Shown here in pieces: positions 50,470 through 63,172 of a stretch of DNA of 64,000 bases; the stretch's first letter is position 1, and each line of letters begins with the position of its first letter. Both the position numbers and the translations under genes were made by a program. The notes under the pieces were generated by a model. It had not been told where the DNA came from and searched no databases. It saw nothing but the letters and a program-made list of their open reading frames with translations. Source of the stretch: Acanthochlamys bracteata (Eukaryota; Streptophyta; Magnoliopsida; Pandanales; Velloziaceae); contig CM034134.1 of assembly GCA_019914995.1 (NCBI GenBank), positions 7,076,463-7,140,462 on the forward strand, in the 5' to 3' direction.

Positions 50470-53400
50470 CTATCTTCTGGAATAAGAACCACAGATGTGG
50501 TCTGAAAAGCAAAAGAAGCTGATAACATTAAGGGCTTCAGCAAGCGAAAATATATGTGATTGAACTGTCAATGATTCTGGGGAAACCGACTCTGGAAGAT
50601 TAGGAAAGCATGAGGGTAGATATTCACTACCTCTATCAATAGGGCACATGAGCGAGAGCACTGCTCTGCAGAAAATGTACCTGTAAGAGAAAGACATATG
50701 CTATGTAACAAGAAAATTAAGAGTTTAGGCAGGTTTAACAGGGTAACAATGCAAGAGTTACAATCATTTTCATTAGAAACTAATTATGTTTCTGCAAACC
50801 TATATGAATAGTGTATATGTCACTACCCTGAATGCATAATCATAGATAGTTCTTTCTTCATGCAAACCATAGTACAGTTCTGACACTGACTGAACTTTTA
50901 CAGATCAATCAGGGCAGCTCGACTAAATGAAATGCCTTCCGTTCATCTCTATTACCTTTGGATTGCCCACCCCATGTCGACAATTCAAATTTCATTCTCC
51001 AAAACCTGCCTCTAATTACCCTCTAACCAAGTGTCTAGTCTGGATAGGACATGCTGCACCTGTGAGGTGCCAACGACTTCATGGATTGTGCATGAACCTA
51101 CTTGGGTTTACTGACCATCCAACAAAGTACATTTGTAAAATAATGACCCCATTCAACCTGATACTCTCGCTTGGACTCTTCCACTACAAATGTTAAGCTT
51201 TTACAAGATGCTTATAAATGTGGGGAAAAACTTCCAATTTTATTTAGCAACTCCAATAAACATAGATCACCAAAACTTGTAAAGCTATATGAAAAAACAA
51301 GCACATAACCTTATTAATGCACACATACTGAAGATAATCTTTTCGATAGAGTGCAGTCTAGATTTATACAAGTAATATATGAAATCATATGAGAAACCTA
51401 ACAAGATAGCCCTCCACCCAACCCCCCCCAACCAAACAAGAAACTAAAAATAAAAAAAAAGGCATTGTGTAATTGATAAGTGGCTAATACTTTAGGAGAG
51501 CTAATAGAAGGTTAATCAGCTCTTAGAAGTTAAGTCCTGTAGCAAAGTCAGTCAACGGCACAGCCAGCACATAAAATTGAACTCACATCCTAAAGCTAGG
51601 GAAGGTAGATTGGCATACTTAAAGGCAGTCTCAACAAAAATCTGATGCCCACCCCCTTAAGGGGATACTATTTTGAACACACACTTGCGTCTTGTAAAAA
51701 TAAAATACGTTCATTATACCGTTTAGCAGTTCTACAAATGGGTAAAACCTCAGATATATCAAAAAGGATGAATACTAAAGACTACAGAGTTTCATTATTT
51801 TCCTCAAACTTTTAGAATTTACCAGCAAGAAGTGAATCTTTGCATAAAGGGCCACAGAAGTACGAAGACAGAAAAACCAAACCAGTATGTCATAGGAACA
51901 CAAGAAGTAAGAAAGAAAGATGTCAAAACTAACCTACCTAACAATGAGTCTCCGGAGAAAGGGGTCTGGCAAGACTTGGGCCCAGACTGGGTCTAGACCA
52001 TCTGATGTGCATAGTGTTACTTCCCATTCACAGAAGGCAGAAGAAAGTGCAGTGCTGGCCTGGTGGTCCACTTCCTGAAGGAGAATCCAAGTATAAGAGA
52101 AAGCAATGCAAAATAATATACTCATTCGGCTCTTAAATACTACTTACAGAATCAATATTTTGGGAGACACCAATTAATTGGCAGAAGGCTTGCAATGGAC
52201 ATGTAAGAAAAAATGTAAATTGACTCCCAATAAACGGTAGATTAATGGCAGATGGAGATGAAGGTTTCATAGGAGAAAGAAGCAAAGCTGTTGGTTCTCC
52301 TCTTTCTGCCCCATGTATAGCCTGTGAAAGTCGAAGACTTTGGTTAAAGAAAGAATAACAAGACATAAAGCCAAAGCAGGAAAGTACACATTACACCAAT
52401 CCTCTTTCTTCGTTCTCTTTTTCTGGTTTTGTTTTCATTAGAAAAAAAAAAGCTAGCGAAACATTTGCAAGAAAGGAATAAATTCACCAGATTATAAAAG
52501 AAACAGATCCTTTCCAAGTGTCTTTAAGGGAAGTCATTAGATTTTTTAAAAAAACAAAAAGAGAAGATTGCATGATTAATGCTTCTCTAGGTTCTCTAAG
52601 AATCCAAATAGTTGTGCATCCATAACCGTCTTCATCATAAAATTAGTAATTGAGGTTTCACTAGAAAGCTCACACCAATCATGAGACATGCTGACATTTA
52701 TCTAAGACATCACAGCTATTGGTGAGGAATGCCATAAAAAGTTGTTTAGTATTTTGAAGGAAGATCAAGCATTCCTATGCCATCAGATAAGATCTCAAGT
52801 TTCTCGAAATTTTGTTTCAGTGCCTGCCACATTTTAAAAATTCTAACAAATAAAAGCGCTAAAGCAACCAATTTGGCTATTCAGGGAAACTAATTGATGG
52901 TTCAAGAACCATATAGGGCCTATACTGTAAATTTTAGCCACCTGAGGTTATGAAACTTCCCTTGGCCCCACAGCACTCAATTGTAACTCTCTTAAAGAAC
53001 CTGTACAAACTCAAGTCTTACCCTAAGTACACCTTTGTGTTTGGATCTGATGTCCTTGCATCTAGACAAGTTAGGTATTGAAACCAAGATTAGTTTATCA
53101 ACATTGCAATAGCTGTAGATTCTGTGCAAGTCGCTGCTCATGAAGGCCCCAGAAGTTCCTCACCCCAAGCACATCTACGTTTAATTTACCAGCACCTAAC
53201 GCCTAAAATGATGCCACCAGCTAACACCTACTTTCCTCTAGTTCCAGTAGAGTTAATTATGTCTTTATCCATATTTATTCTGCCCAATTATTTTGACAGG
53301 CCCATCCTAAGTTGAGAGGTAACCCTTGGGGTGAGATCAGTCTATTTTCAAACTTACTGAAGCTACTGTGTCTTTTTCCCCATTTATATTTAAAACTTGG

Positions 53401-56400
53401 AAATTGTTATTTTGAACACCCACACACAGAAGACCCATTCGTGACTGAAGTATGACTCCCAATAGACAAGAAAGTGGTGCAACCCTACTTCTTTTCAAGT
53501 CTGGCCGAAAGAACTGTTTGTCCAATCATTATGTCTAATCATTATGTTTGTGAATGTTTCTGCCCATCTTCATAGTAGGAGTAAAAGATTATATGTTTTC
53601 CATACTATCTTAGCAGTAAAAGACTTGATTAATGACATGGAGAACATTCTTCAGTATAAATTGAACAAAGTGAGTCGATGAAAATAACTTAGAATATTCC
53701 TCTTAACTCACACATCTTGTCTAATATCATGCAATGTTTGCTAGTTTTAAAAGTTTACCTAAGATAGTAAACAAAATGAGGATGAATAAATCAAAGTCTA
53801 AGATTTGGACCAACAAAGAAGTGGGCTACTGCACAATTCAAGAATTTGTAAGAAAATTATTGTTTGGAAGTCACACATGTAAGCATTGAACTTGAAATTC
53901 TGGCAAACCATGCCTTCTATGAGGTGCTTAGTAATGCAAGTCAAATATCATTTTTTTGTTGTTTTACAAGGAAGATAATTAAAAGACAAAAGCATTGTGC
54001 ACTCAATTCAGAAGACTGCTATAAACACTTAGCATCATCAAATAAGATTCTTGAAAAATGTTTACACAAATAATCGTGTCTCCATTTAAATTCAAGTTAA
54101 TTTGGAGTTCAATAGTAATTCATGTTATGTTTTCCAGAAGTTAAGACTTAAAAGGCAATTTCACAGGAAGAATAAAATAGACTGGGAAACACAGATTAAG
54201 TTATGACAAACTTGCCTTGAACGCCTGACTATTATCACTATCTATAATTAGAAAAAGTGGCTTTCTTGTGAACGGAATCAAATCTTCAGGGTAAAGGTTG
54301 GTAGAACCTGTTTAAAGAAAAGGAAGTCGATCTCAATGTTGACAAAATATTACCCACAAAATAAACATGTAGACAAAACAAAGAAGTAAGATTACAGTGG
54401 TATATTATGTTTCGGAAAGATACCTCCACTTCCCCTTGAGCCGAAACACAGATAACCTTCAGACCGGTTATCAGGTCTTGGTTTCCCCTCACCAGGAGGT
54501 TCATCTAAAATCCTATTTCTTTCACCTGAGCCCTGAGCATAAGGTTTCGATGTTAAGGAGCCTGATAAAGTTTTAGATCTATCCTTAGGAAAGGCAACGT
54601 TCTTGTCAACATGTCCTGTAAAGATATGGATGCACAGAAACTCAGGAGGATCATTTCAAATTAGTGGGACACAATGGTGGTAAATGGAGCATAAAAAATC
54701 ACCTGAAGCTGATAAGTATAAAAGCATAATACTCTCCGAAGGTAGCTCTTCACAGATCAAAGCAAGCACCTAAAAAAGATAACAACCGTAAGATCTCAGA
54801 AGCATGAGGAAGTTCACACAAAGACAAAATGATTATACTAATGCCAACTTCTGATGATATAGGATAGGATCACAATTTCTTATCTGTCCAGTAACTTACC
54901 ACTGTTATGTCATTTTAGGGGGAATCAAATCTTAAGATGTTGCACAAAAATTCTAAATCTTCAACATATATAAGCTTAATTAAAATAATTGTAACATTAT
55001 GAACGGTCTTTACACTTACTGAAATCAAATGGGAAACAGTAGGATGATATAGGACTGTCTTCTGTGGATTAGGAGGCAAGCTTGAGTCTGTCATATCTGC
55101 AGCAAGGTTAATATCAATAAGCCCTGAGGTTCCGTTCTGATCATTGAGAACACCATTTTCACTTTTTTCATTTGTGGGAACTTGGTGAACTGCACTACTT
55201 GGCTCCCATTCCAAACATTGTAGCATTCTGAAACTATCTAGAGTAATCTCAGCAAATTTGACCTGAAGAATTTACAGAAAAGGCCATATGAAAAGAAGTG
55301 TAATTTTTATGCAGTTCCAGATTTATAACACACTATGCAAAGTGGCAGTCCAATAACATTAACCAAATGTAGTGTTTAATTAGACACACTCAAATCACCA
55401 CGTATAATCATACCTCATTGCGGTGATAGCTTGTAAGCAATGCATCCTTCAACTTCAACACCTTCTTTGCTTTTGCCTCAAAACGTGCAATATGATGAAG
55501 TGATGATGGATGAGTATCAGACGACAAACTAAATCTCAGTGGCTTGGTACTTGTAAAACTTATATCGACATATATGAACCGAGTGATCTCTTGCAGCACA
55601 AGCTTCCATTCTTTGAAGTTAATCTCCTGAAGAGGAAAATGCCAATCAAGACAAAGAGTTACGTAAGCAAGAGTACCATCCTCTGTGAAAGGAGACACAA
55701 TAATGGAGCAACACAATCTCAGTTCAGCGATGGGGTGTTTGACGTACAAAGCCTTTTGAAGTTGGACTCACATTGTTAATACAAAGAGAAGCTCCCAAAT
55801 GTGCTAAAATTTGGCTCTTCAAATTTCTAAACATAAAGAAAGTATGCGTATGACAATTTTCCATGCTAAAATACCATAAGTTGGGTAATTAGGAATTGTT
55901 TTAAAAACCTATCTTAAGAGGAAATATATATTACATTTTCAAATGGAAGACAATTCAAATGGAAGACAATTCCCTCAAAACAACAATCATTAACTATCCC
56001 TTTACAGCAAATATATATTACATTTTCAGAATTAAAAACCAAAAAATTCAGAAATTCTTCTGCAGAAAGCGGCAAGACGTAAATGAACAGACTCATCTAG
56101 TGCTCCCATGGTAGCATGAGACCTAAACATTAAAGCAATTCATTTTCTCCTAAAAAATTTCAGTCAACCAAATCAGCTACTTCAACAAAAATCAGTGAAA
56201 ACGTCACTTACAGGGAACTCAATCTTGGATTGATCCAGAACTTTCTTAAATCTATCAACAATCTCCCTCACCGCATCTCTCTTCCTCAGCAACATCGCCA
56301 CAACAACAAACCTCGCGAGGTATCTCAACTCCTTATATCTCAACCCCAACACCACATCCTTCTTCATCTTCTCCTTCTCATCCAACTCGAAGTAATTCCT

Positions 56401-56811
56401 TACCAAAATGGCTTCATAAAACACAAAACTACCGAACAGGAACCTGATTTCACTGCTCCTGATGTACAGAGAATAATACAGCTGCGCGATTTTCGAAGCA
56501 ATGAATGCGATATCGGTTCGCCGGAGACCGGCGGAGATTAGATCGGTACGGCGGCGGCGTTGGAAATCCCACAGACGAGTGAAGGCGGAGAAAGCCTTGC
56601 GGTAAGCGTGGTGGATTAGTAGCTGAGACGAGTTGGTGGGCCCGCGTGAAGGTAGGTCCCGCACTAGAGAGAATTTCTTGTCAGCGGATTCGAGAAGAGA
56701 GAGGTATGCCGTGTATGCGGTGGCTGTGGTGTTCGCCGGTGCCAGAATTGCGCCGCCGTGTGCCGCGGAGGAAGACGAAGAAGAAGTAGAAGAAGAAGGA
56801 GAAGAAGACAT
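50470..56811 (-). CDS. SCAI: Protein SCAI homologue (UPF0682/DUF3550)
   Basis: Nine exons on minus: 56212-56811, 55414-55626, 55020-55262, 54703-54769, 54424-54615, 54216-54307, 52148-52321, 51938-52074, 50470-50680. They sum to 1929 bases, 642 residues, in consistent phase. After a Ser-rich start (MSSSPSSSTSSSSSSAAHGG) come the family blocks FSLVRDLP, SQLLIHHAYRKAFSAFTRLW, FLFGSFVFYEAILVRNYF, NFKEWKLVLQEITRF, VLALICEELPSES and IHGAERGEPTALLLSP. Further on are GSQFTFFLTCPLQAFCQLIG and YIFCRAVLSLMCPIDRGSEY. Animal SCAI is a nuclear cofactor that restrains MAL/SRF transcription; the plant role is little defined. The intron after exon 6 begins GC (AAG|GCAAGT) rather than GT. The 3' end codes for CFSDHICGSYSRR. 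Family identity is strong. Confidence 0.93.
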
Positions 56812-57414
56812 GGTCTGTGTGTGTTTGTTGCAGAGAGAGAGAGAGAAGGAGATGTTAAATTTCTAATATTGTTTAGTTACTTAGCTAGCTTAGGCATATG
56901 CGTGTTTAGGTTTTAGCTAGACAAGACTAGTATTAATTAACATTTGCAAGATAGGGCATGTCATTGTTCGTTTAGGTAGACTTTGTCTAATTTAATTTAT
57001 TTCGCAAAATATAATTTCTTCTGATTATAAATTGTCATAAAAAAAGATATTCGATAAACACTTTCTGTGATATAATTTTGCTTTTTATTATCTAGCTTCT
57101 GCTTTCATATTCTGGTCAAAAAACTAAATAACGTAGCTCCATCTTGCAAAAATAAAATTCTCTAATCTATGATTAGATTGGAACTGTTTCATCATTCATG
57201 CATGCAATGGAATCATGAAAACTGAAATTCATGAAGAGTTTGAAATTACAAAGAATTTCTAGGGAAAGATGACAAAAAGAAAAGCTAAAAGTTTATTAAA
57301 CAAAGTTTTTGTCATAGAGTTTAGTTCCCTGTTTGTATACTTCGATTTTGTCTCTTTACACTTTTTGTTTATTGTTTTCTGTTTGAGTTCATTAATCTGT
57401 GTTTTGGAGATGTT

Positions 57415-57607
57415 AATAGAGATGACAATATATAATCTGATCCAAAAATCTAATTCGAAACTGATATATTTAATTAGAATTAGGGTTACAAAATTTGATC
57501 TGTATAAATATATGGGTTAGATTTTGAAAAAATTTGATCCGATTATTAAATAGATTGATCCGAATTAATCCGAAATTGACCAACCAATTTAAATTATCAT
57601 CTCTTAA
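57415..57607. repeat. Family D repeat with short terminal inverted repeats
   Basis: Left end TAGAGATGACAAT, right end ATTATCATCTCTTA; the two are reverse complements with few mismatches. The interior carries AATTTGATCCGATTATTAAATAG-like phrases. Size (193 bases) and TAG/GATG termini suggest a hAT-like MITE, but I see no 8-base duplication. Confidence 0.5.
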
Positions 57608-58044
57608 AAGAATAATTTTGGTTTTTCCTTACTAATATTGATAATAAAAATTATCGATAATACTAATTTTATAAATTATTAAATTATATTATATTTATAA
57701 TTAATCATTTATTTTAATATTTTAGTAAAATACTATAAGATGATAATTATACTATTATCGAAAATATAACTATATAGATTTTTTTAATAACGAATTTGGA
57801 TTTTGTATACAAACTTTTATCAAAATTTTGTTAGATAGACATGATTATCAAAATTTTTATCGAAATTATCAGTATGTATTTATAATTATAAAAATTTAGC
57901 TGTCACCATATATTTTCAAAAATAAAAATAAATATTTTTTGGATATTTTAAGAACCGATGAAGATACTAAAGAATACATATTTTGGCAGATATTTATTAT
58001 ATCTCGTCACTAAAAATATCGTGCACTTTTATTTCAACTGATCA

Positions 58045-58250
58045 TATAATTTTACTAAAATTTAAAAGTGTAAACATAAATATTAATAATTTTAATTATT
58101 AAATAGGTCGATCTGGATTTGATTCGGTTATTAATAGATGAATTAGGACTGACAATTTTGACCCGTTTAAATTCATAAATTGAATTATGATTAAACGAAT
58201 TTGACCCAATTATTAAATAGATCTATCCGAAAATGAAATTGTCATCCTTA
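58045..58250. repeat. Family D repeat copy
   Basis: Shares TTAATTATTAAATAGGTCGATC, GACAATTTTGACCC and GAATTTGACCCAATTATTAAAT with the copies at 10905 and 57415. The right end AAATTGTCATCCTTA resembles the TIR of the 57415 copy. Confidence 0.45.
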
Positions 58251-59867
58251 GATGCTAGAGATTGCTTATGAATAAATTATTATAATAAAAAGTATTTTTC
58301 AATTTTATAAATAACAATCTTGACTTTTTATTTAAAATTATTAAATACACATAATTTTTCTATATATTTTAAAATTTTTAAAAAATTTGTAGAATACTTA
58401 AAAACTTTATTTAAAAGATGTAAGATAATTATTTAGAATAATAAATACTTTAAAAGTAATGCTAAATATTTCGTTAATCTTTCGTCTACTAGACACTTTT
58501 TTTCTTTGTTAAAACCGGAGATACTTGGGAATACTTAAAATATAAAACTTTAAAAAGAGAGTTTATATTACAATCTTTTAAGAAATAAATTTAATATTTT
58601 TATCTAACAAAAAATAAACACTATACACACAAAAATTTAATTACGCATAAATTTATTTATATTTAAAACTATTTTTAAATGTTAAAATACTTTAAATATT
58701 TTATTAAAAACTAAATTAAAATAAAGTTTTGATAAATAATGATAAGCATGGTTAATATATCCTAATTCAGAAACCAATGTTTTCAGTATCACTCTACCAT
58801 GATAATATTTTGCATATTTAGTTCCTCGTGAGAATTTAAGCGCTAATTTAAGTAAATTTTTATCATCAACTTATGCCTTAAACATAAATCAGAGGGTTTA
58901 CGTTCTACCAAAATGACTATTGGAGCTCGATTGTGCAAAATATACCCTTGTTAGTGGAGTAGTTTATCTTTTTCATCTAACAAGAAGTCTTACATTCAAA
59001 TTAATTGTGTTATACCGCTTTCCATTTGACTCCGGTCTAAAAACTTTATTTTAATTTATATTTTCAATAAATTTTATAATATTATATAAATTTATTTAAA
59101 ATTTTGAAAAATATAAAAAATTTATATTGTAAAACTTATTATTTTAAAAAAAAACTTAAAATAAAAATATTTTTCGTTATAAAAAAATTCTATTTTAAAA
59201 TTATTTTCAACCGTCTCACTGCTTTGCAGCTTGTGGCGAATTGATTTTTCAATTTTTCAGTAACTTAATCTTCGTAAGTGGTACTACTAACTAATTTAAA
59301 TTAAGACAGTGTCTATTATTTAAAAAAGAATTTCTTACCATTCTGAAATTAACCTATGCTTAGTGCATGTTTGTATTGCGTAAAATTAAGTTTCAAAAAT
59401 AAATTTCGTCAAAAAGAATTCGTAAGAAATAAAATTAGGATTGTTAGTTAAAATGCATAAACTAAAGTTAAAAGTAGGGTTTTGATAGAATTTGAATTCC
59501 TAATAAAAATAGAATTCGAAATAATAATTAAATATATAAAATAATTTGACTTAAAATTTGAGTAAGTGATATTAAAGCATCGCTCTTGTACTTTATCTTT
59601 AGAAAACTCCCAAACGCTCTTTTTTTTATTTTAATTTTATGTTTTTTAATATATATTTTATAAATATTTAAAAAATTTATTTAAAAATTTAAGTAGTGTA
59701 GAAAAATTTTATGTAATGAAATTTTTTTATTACATATTTTTATATTTTTAGAAATAAAAAATAGAGCTAATTTTAAAAAAAAATCCTTCGTTTTAAAAAA
59801 ATTTTATTTTATAAACAATCCCAAACTCAAATGATTCATGAAAGTGTAAGACTTCTTGTGATTCTGC

Positions 59868-60660
59868 GAACCCTAGTTGGCAGATCCGGACCGATCCGTC
59901 CGGATCGATCCGGGAATCGTCGATCCGGACGGTAAACTGGTCTGGGTTTGCAAAAAGACCGTTTATACAATCGACCTGTTTCGACCCGCTTTTGATCCGT
60001 TCAATCCGTCCGTCCGGATCAAACCGGGTTAATTTTTTTTAAAAATTAATTAAAAAATTTTAAATTGATGATATATTTAATACAAAAATAATTATTAATA
60101 GCCCTATGTTGAAAAATGATATGTAGTTTAATGTATTTGGATGTGATAATGCAAAAATATAATTGTAAAATATCAATTATTTTTGTCTTATTTGTAAATA
60201 TCAATTATTAGTTATTTTTAAATTTCTATATTGTAAAATATTTAAAATCAAATATGTATACCTAAAAAAATTTGTTATATCTCTTTTATGATTTCTCTAT
60301 TTTATGATTTTATTTTTTTCTAATCTCCTAATTTATTTAAATATTTATTATTATAAATTTTAGTTATTATTATTATTATTGGTGGTGGCAATACTTCAAT
60401 TTTCGCTGTGATTATTATTACTGTTATTGTTGATAGTAATACTATAATAAAAATATTTTAATTTTTTGCTATGATTACTATTGCTATTATTATTGGTAGT
60501 ATCATTAGCAATAAATTTCTTACTGTAATTATTGTTATTATTAATTAAAAATATTTTAATATTATTGACCCGACGGTTCGACCGGTTAACCCACGGTTTG
60601 ACCCAAGAACCGTGACCTGACAATTTTTTTGGTTCGATGTCCGTTCCGATTCTTACAACT
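59868..60660. repeat. hAT-like element with GATCCGG-rich ends
   Basis: The left end reads TAGTTGGCAGATCCGGACCG. The right end, reversed, reads TAGTTGTAAGAATCGGAACGG, so imperfect TIRs starting TAGTTG. Near the left end GGATCGATCCGG and CCGTCCGTCCGGATC repeats occur; the right end has GACCCGACGGTTCGACCGG. The middle is AT-rich with ATT/TTA microsatellites at 60361-60560. No transposase. No convincing 8-base duplication. Confidence 0.45.
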
Positions 60661-62640
60661 ATGCTCTGAACCGTGAGTTAGTTTTAAGATTGATTTTGAA
60701 ATTGAAATTTTTTTTAAAAAAATATTTTAATTTTTTTAAAATAAGTATTTTTAATCTAAAATAATAATAATAAATAATAAAGAAATTTTATAATATAGAA
60801 ATTTATATAATTTCTAAATTTTTAAATAAAATTTCTATATACTTATAAAAAATATATTAAAAAGTATATAATAAAAAATTTAAAAATATTTTTTGAAAAA
60901 GTAATGTCAAACGCGAGTTTTAGCAAGCTGGATTTCCAAATCACTTTTAAGAAAAGAATTTAACAAGATTTTCTTAAAAAAAATATTGATTAGATTCTTA
61001 GTAGCTCGATTAAAAAGCAATTATGAAGAGTTCATCTTGCAAACACCCATAATTTTAACATTTTGATTTTCGAATTTGAAGTATTGAATTATTTAGTTAG
61101 TCTCGGTTCATTTCTAAGTTGATTTGATTAATAAATAATTGAATTTGTTAAATTAGTGATAAGAGCAACTTTGAGTTTGTTTCAAATATATCAATTTTTT
61201 TTTAGAGTTTGAATTTGATCATTTCACGTATTTTAATTATTATTTCAAATTTTACTTTTACATTGAACTTTATTTTTGTTAAACTTAACTTAAAATTTTA
61301 CTTTGCTTGGTTTCAAATATCGCTTTGAATTTTACATTAATCGAATTTTACTTTTTGATCATATTTTATTTTTATAAAATTTAATTTTATAAAATTCAAT
61401 TACGTGTATTTAAGCACATATTTGTTATAAAATGATCCCAAAACAATTTTAAAGAATAAATTTTAAAAAAATAAATTATAGAAAACAAAAGTTTAAAAAT
61501 AAATTTAAAAAAACTTTGAGAATGATAGCCGAGAAGTTTAGTTGATTTGGACATGATACCTAACATTACACATGTCAAATGCATTGGACGTATGAAAATG
61601 CTTATGATAAAATATTTTTTTAAATATAAATATTTAAAAATTTTAAAATAAATTAATATTTTAAGTAAAAGAATATTAAAGAAGTATAATAAATCATTTT
61701 TAGACTTTCTAATTTTATTAGAATCATTTAGTAATACTTTTAAAAAAACACTTTTCAATTTTATATTTTTATTATATAAAAATTTTACATTATAAAATTT
61801 TATTTATTTAAATAAAATAAAATTTATTTTAAAATTATAATAAAAATATTTTTATTTAAAAAAATATTTATAAATACTCTCAAATAGCTCGTGAACGTCC
61901 GGGAAGTTTCACTATTATATTGAGTGCGTGTTTACCGATACTTAAATTTATTTTTTCTTAAACTCACTTTTAATATAAATATAAAAGTTAAAATAAAATT
62001 TTTTATTAATAAATTTTTTAAAAATTTAATTTTAAAATTACTATAAATATTAAATTAATATATAATTTTATTTTTTAATAAATATTTTTAATTTTTAATT
62101 TTATTTTTTAAATTAACTTTTAAAAAATTTATTTTATCCATTTTATCTACAAAATAAACACGCCCTGAATGTCCTTATCATGAAAGCATGAATTTTTAAG
62201 TACAGCTATAATTCACACATAAATTTGTTTATGCTACTTGTTGTTAGGTCACAAGATTCCTGTACAGCTATATTTTTATTTATTTTTAAATAGAAGTAAT
62301 TATTTATCAATTTTTGCAAAGATCACAAATTATAGTAATTTCACTGGAGGAAGATAAGACATTAGTGGAACAGATATAATGATTATGTATTTGAATTTTG
62401 AATAAAGAGAGAGGCAAAAAAAAAAGAAGGGAAAAAAAAGAAGAAACAAAGAACAACATAGCAAAAGAGTTGAAAAAGCTTCCAAGAGCTGGCTACTTTT
62501 ATGAATGAAGACTTCTTTGTGTAACAAGTCAAAAGCTTGAATAGTCAAAAGAGCAATCAGAGACTTCAAAAAGAAATAAATTAATGGTCCTAATCTATTA
62601 GAAAAGCAGCAGCTAAAATAAACAAAAAAAATTATATATA
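60661..62640. other. AT-rich intergenic region
   Basis: Low-complexity AT DNA with a family A-like segment near 60700-60920 (ending GTCAAACGCGAG) and a family B MITE at 61924-62165. Open frames at 61396-61758 and 62330-62668 on minus consist of biased Phe/Lys/Ile/Leu runs and are not supported as genes. Confidence 0.5.
61924..62165. mobile_element. Tourist-like MITE (family B), second complete copy
   Basis: Left end GTGCGTGTTTACC, right end AAACACGCCC. TGA flanks both sides (61921-61923 and 62166-62168), a 3-base target duplication. Read in reverse it aligns along its length with 32658-32918, sharing AAATAAAATTAAAAATTAAA and GAGTTTAAGAAAA. Confidence 0.8.
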
Positions 62641-62644
62641 TATA

Positions 62645-62761
62645 TGACGAATTTAAAATTATTCTCAAAATTAATTAATAATAAAAAAACAAATCTAAAT
62701 TTTTATGAATATCATCTCAAAACTATTGATAAGCAATATCGGACTAAACCATTTTTTAACA
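62645..62761 (-). repeat. TRIM 3' LTR
   Basis: The left 117-base repeat of the TRIM, TG...CA in plus sense, next to the polypurine-like tract. Confidence 0.85.
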
Positions 62762-63050
62762 CCTGTTCTTCAGCAAAGCGTTCTTTTTTTAAATTGAATT
62801 GATGTGGACTACGTGTCCTATAATGAATTGGATAAAATAGACGATCTGCTCTGAAATAAAATGGGCTACTTGTCTAGAGTGTAACAGACAACTATTTTTT
62901 TGAATGAAATAGGATATCTGCTCTGAAATAAAATAAATTATTTTTGCTCTAAAATAGACCGGACTATAAAAACTCTGAATAGATATAAATAATAAGTTAG
63001 ATTTAGTTCACATTTTGAGCCGATCCGGCTCAACCTGTTCTGATACTTTG

Positions 63051-63167
63051 TGATAAATTTAAAATTTTTTTCAAAACTAATTGACTATAAAAAAATGAGC
63101 CCATATTTTTATGAATATCATCTCAGGACCATTAATAAGTAATATTAGACTAAACCATTCTTTAACA
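63051..63167 (-). repeat. TRIM 5' LTR
   Basis: The right 117-base repeat of the TRIM, next to the tRNA-Met-like primer-binding site at about 63033-63048. Confidence 0.85.
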
Positions 63168-63172
63168 ATATA

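Larger units (their letters stand above)
56812..59864. other. Intergenic repeat-rich region
   Basis: The first hundreds of bases are the leader (GA-rich, 56830-56855) and promoter of the SCAI gene. From 57415 the DNA holds family D repeats (57415-57607, 58045-58250), AT-rich low-complexity sequence and a family A-like block near 59610-59833 ending CAATCCCAAACTC. No credible gene. Confidence 0.5.
62645..63167 (-). mobile_element. TRIM (miniature LTR retrotransposon), complete with 5-base target duplication
   Basis: Two direct repeats of 117 bases each, 62645-62761 and 63051-63167, both start TG and end CA (TGACGAATTTAAAATT... and TGATAAATTTAAAATT..., both ending TTTAACA). ATATA flanks each outer edge (62640-62644 and 63168-63172). 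The inner 289 bases have no coding sequence. Next to the right repeat, minus sense reads AAGTATCAGAACAGG, close to the tRNA-Met primer-binding site TGGTATCAGAGC, so the element points to minus. A purine-rich GAAGAACAGG abuts the left repeat. This is the TRIM layout. Confidence 0.88.

Noticed and set aside
50927-51196. 89-codon open frame on plus within a SCAI intron
   Set aside because: No domain, no splice context, and it lies inside an intron of a well-supported minus-strand gene.
62330-62668. 112-codon Phe/Leu-rich open frame on minus
   Set aside because: It is AT-rich low-complexity DNA and its upstream end runs into the TRIM 3' LTR.
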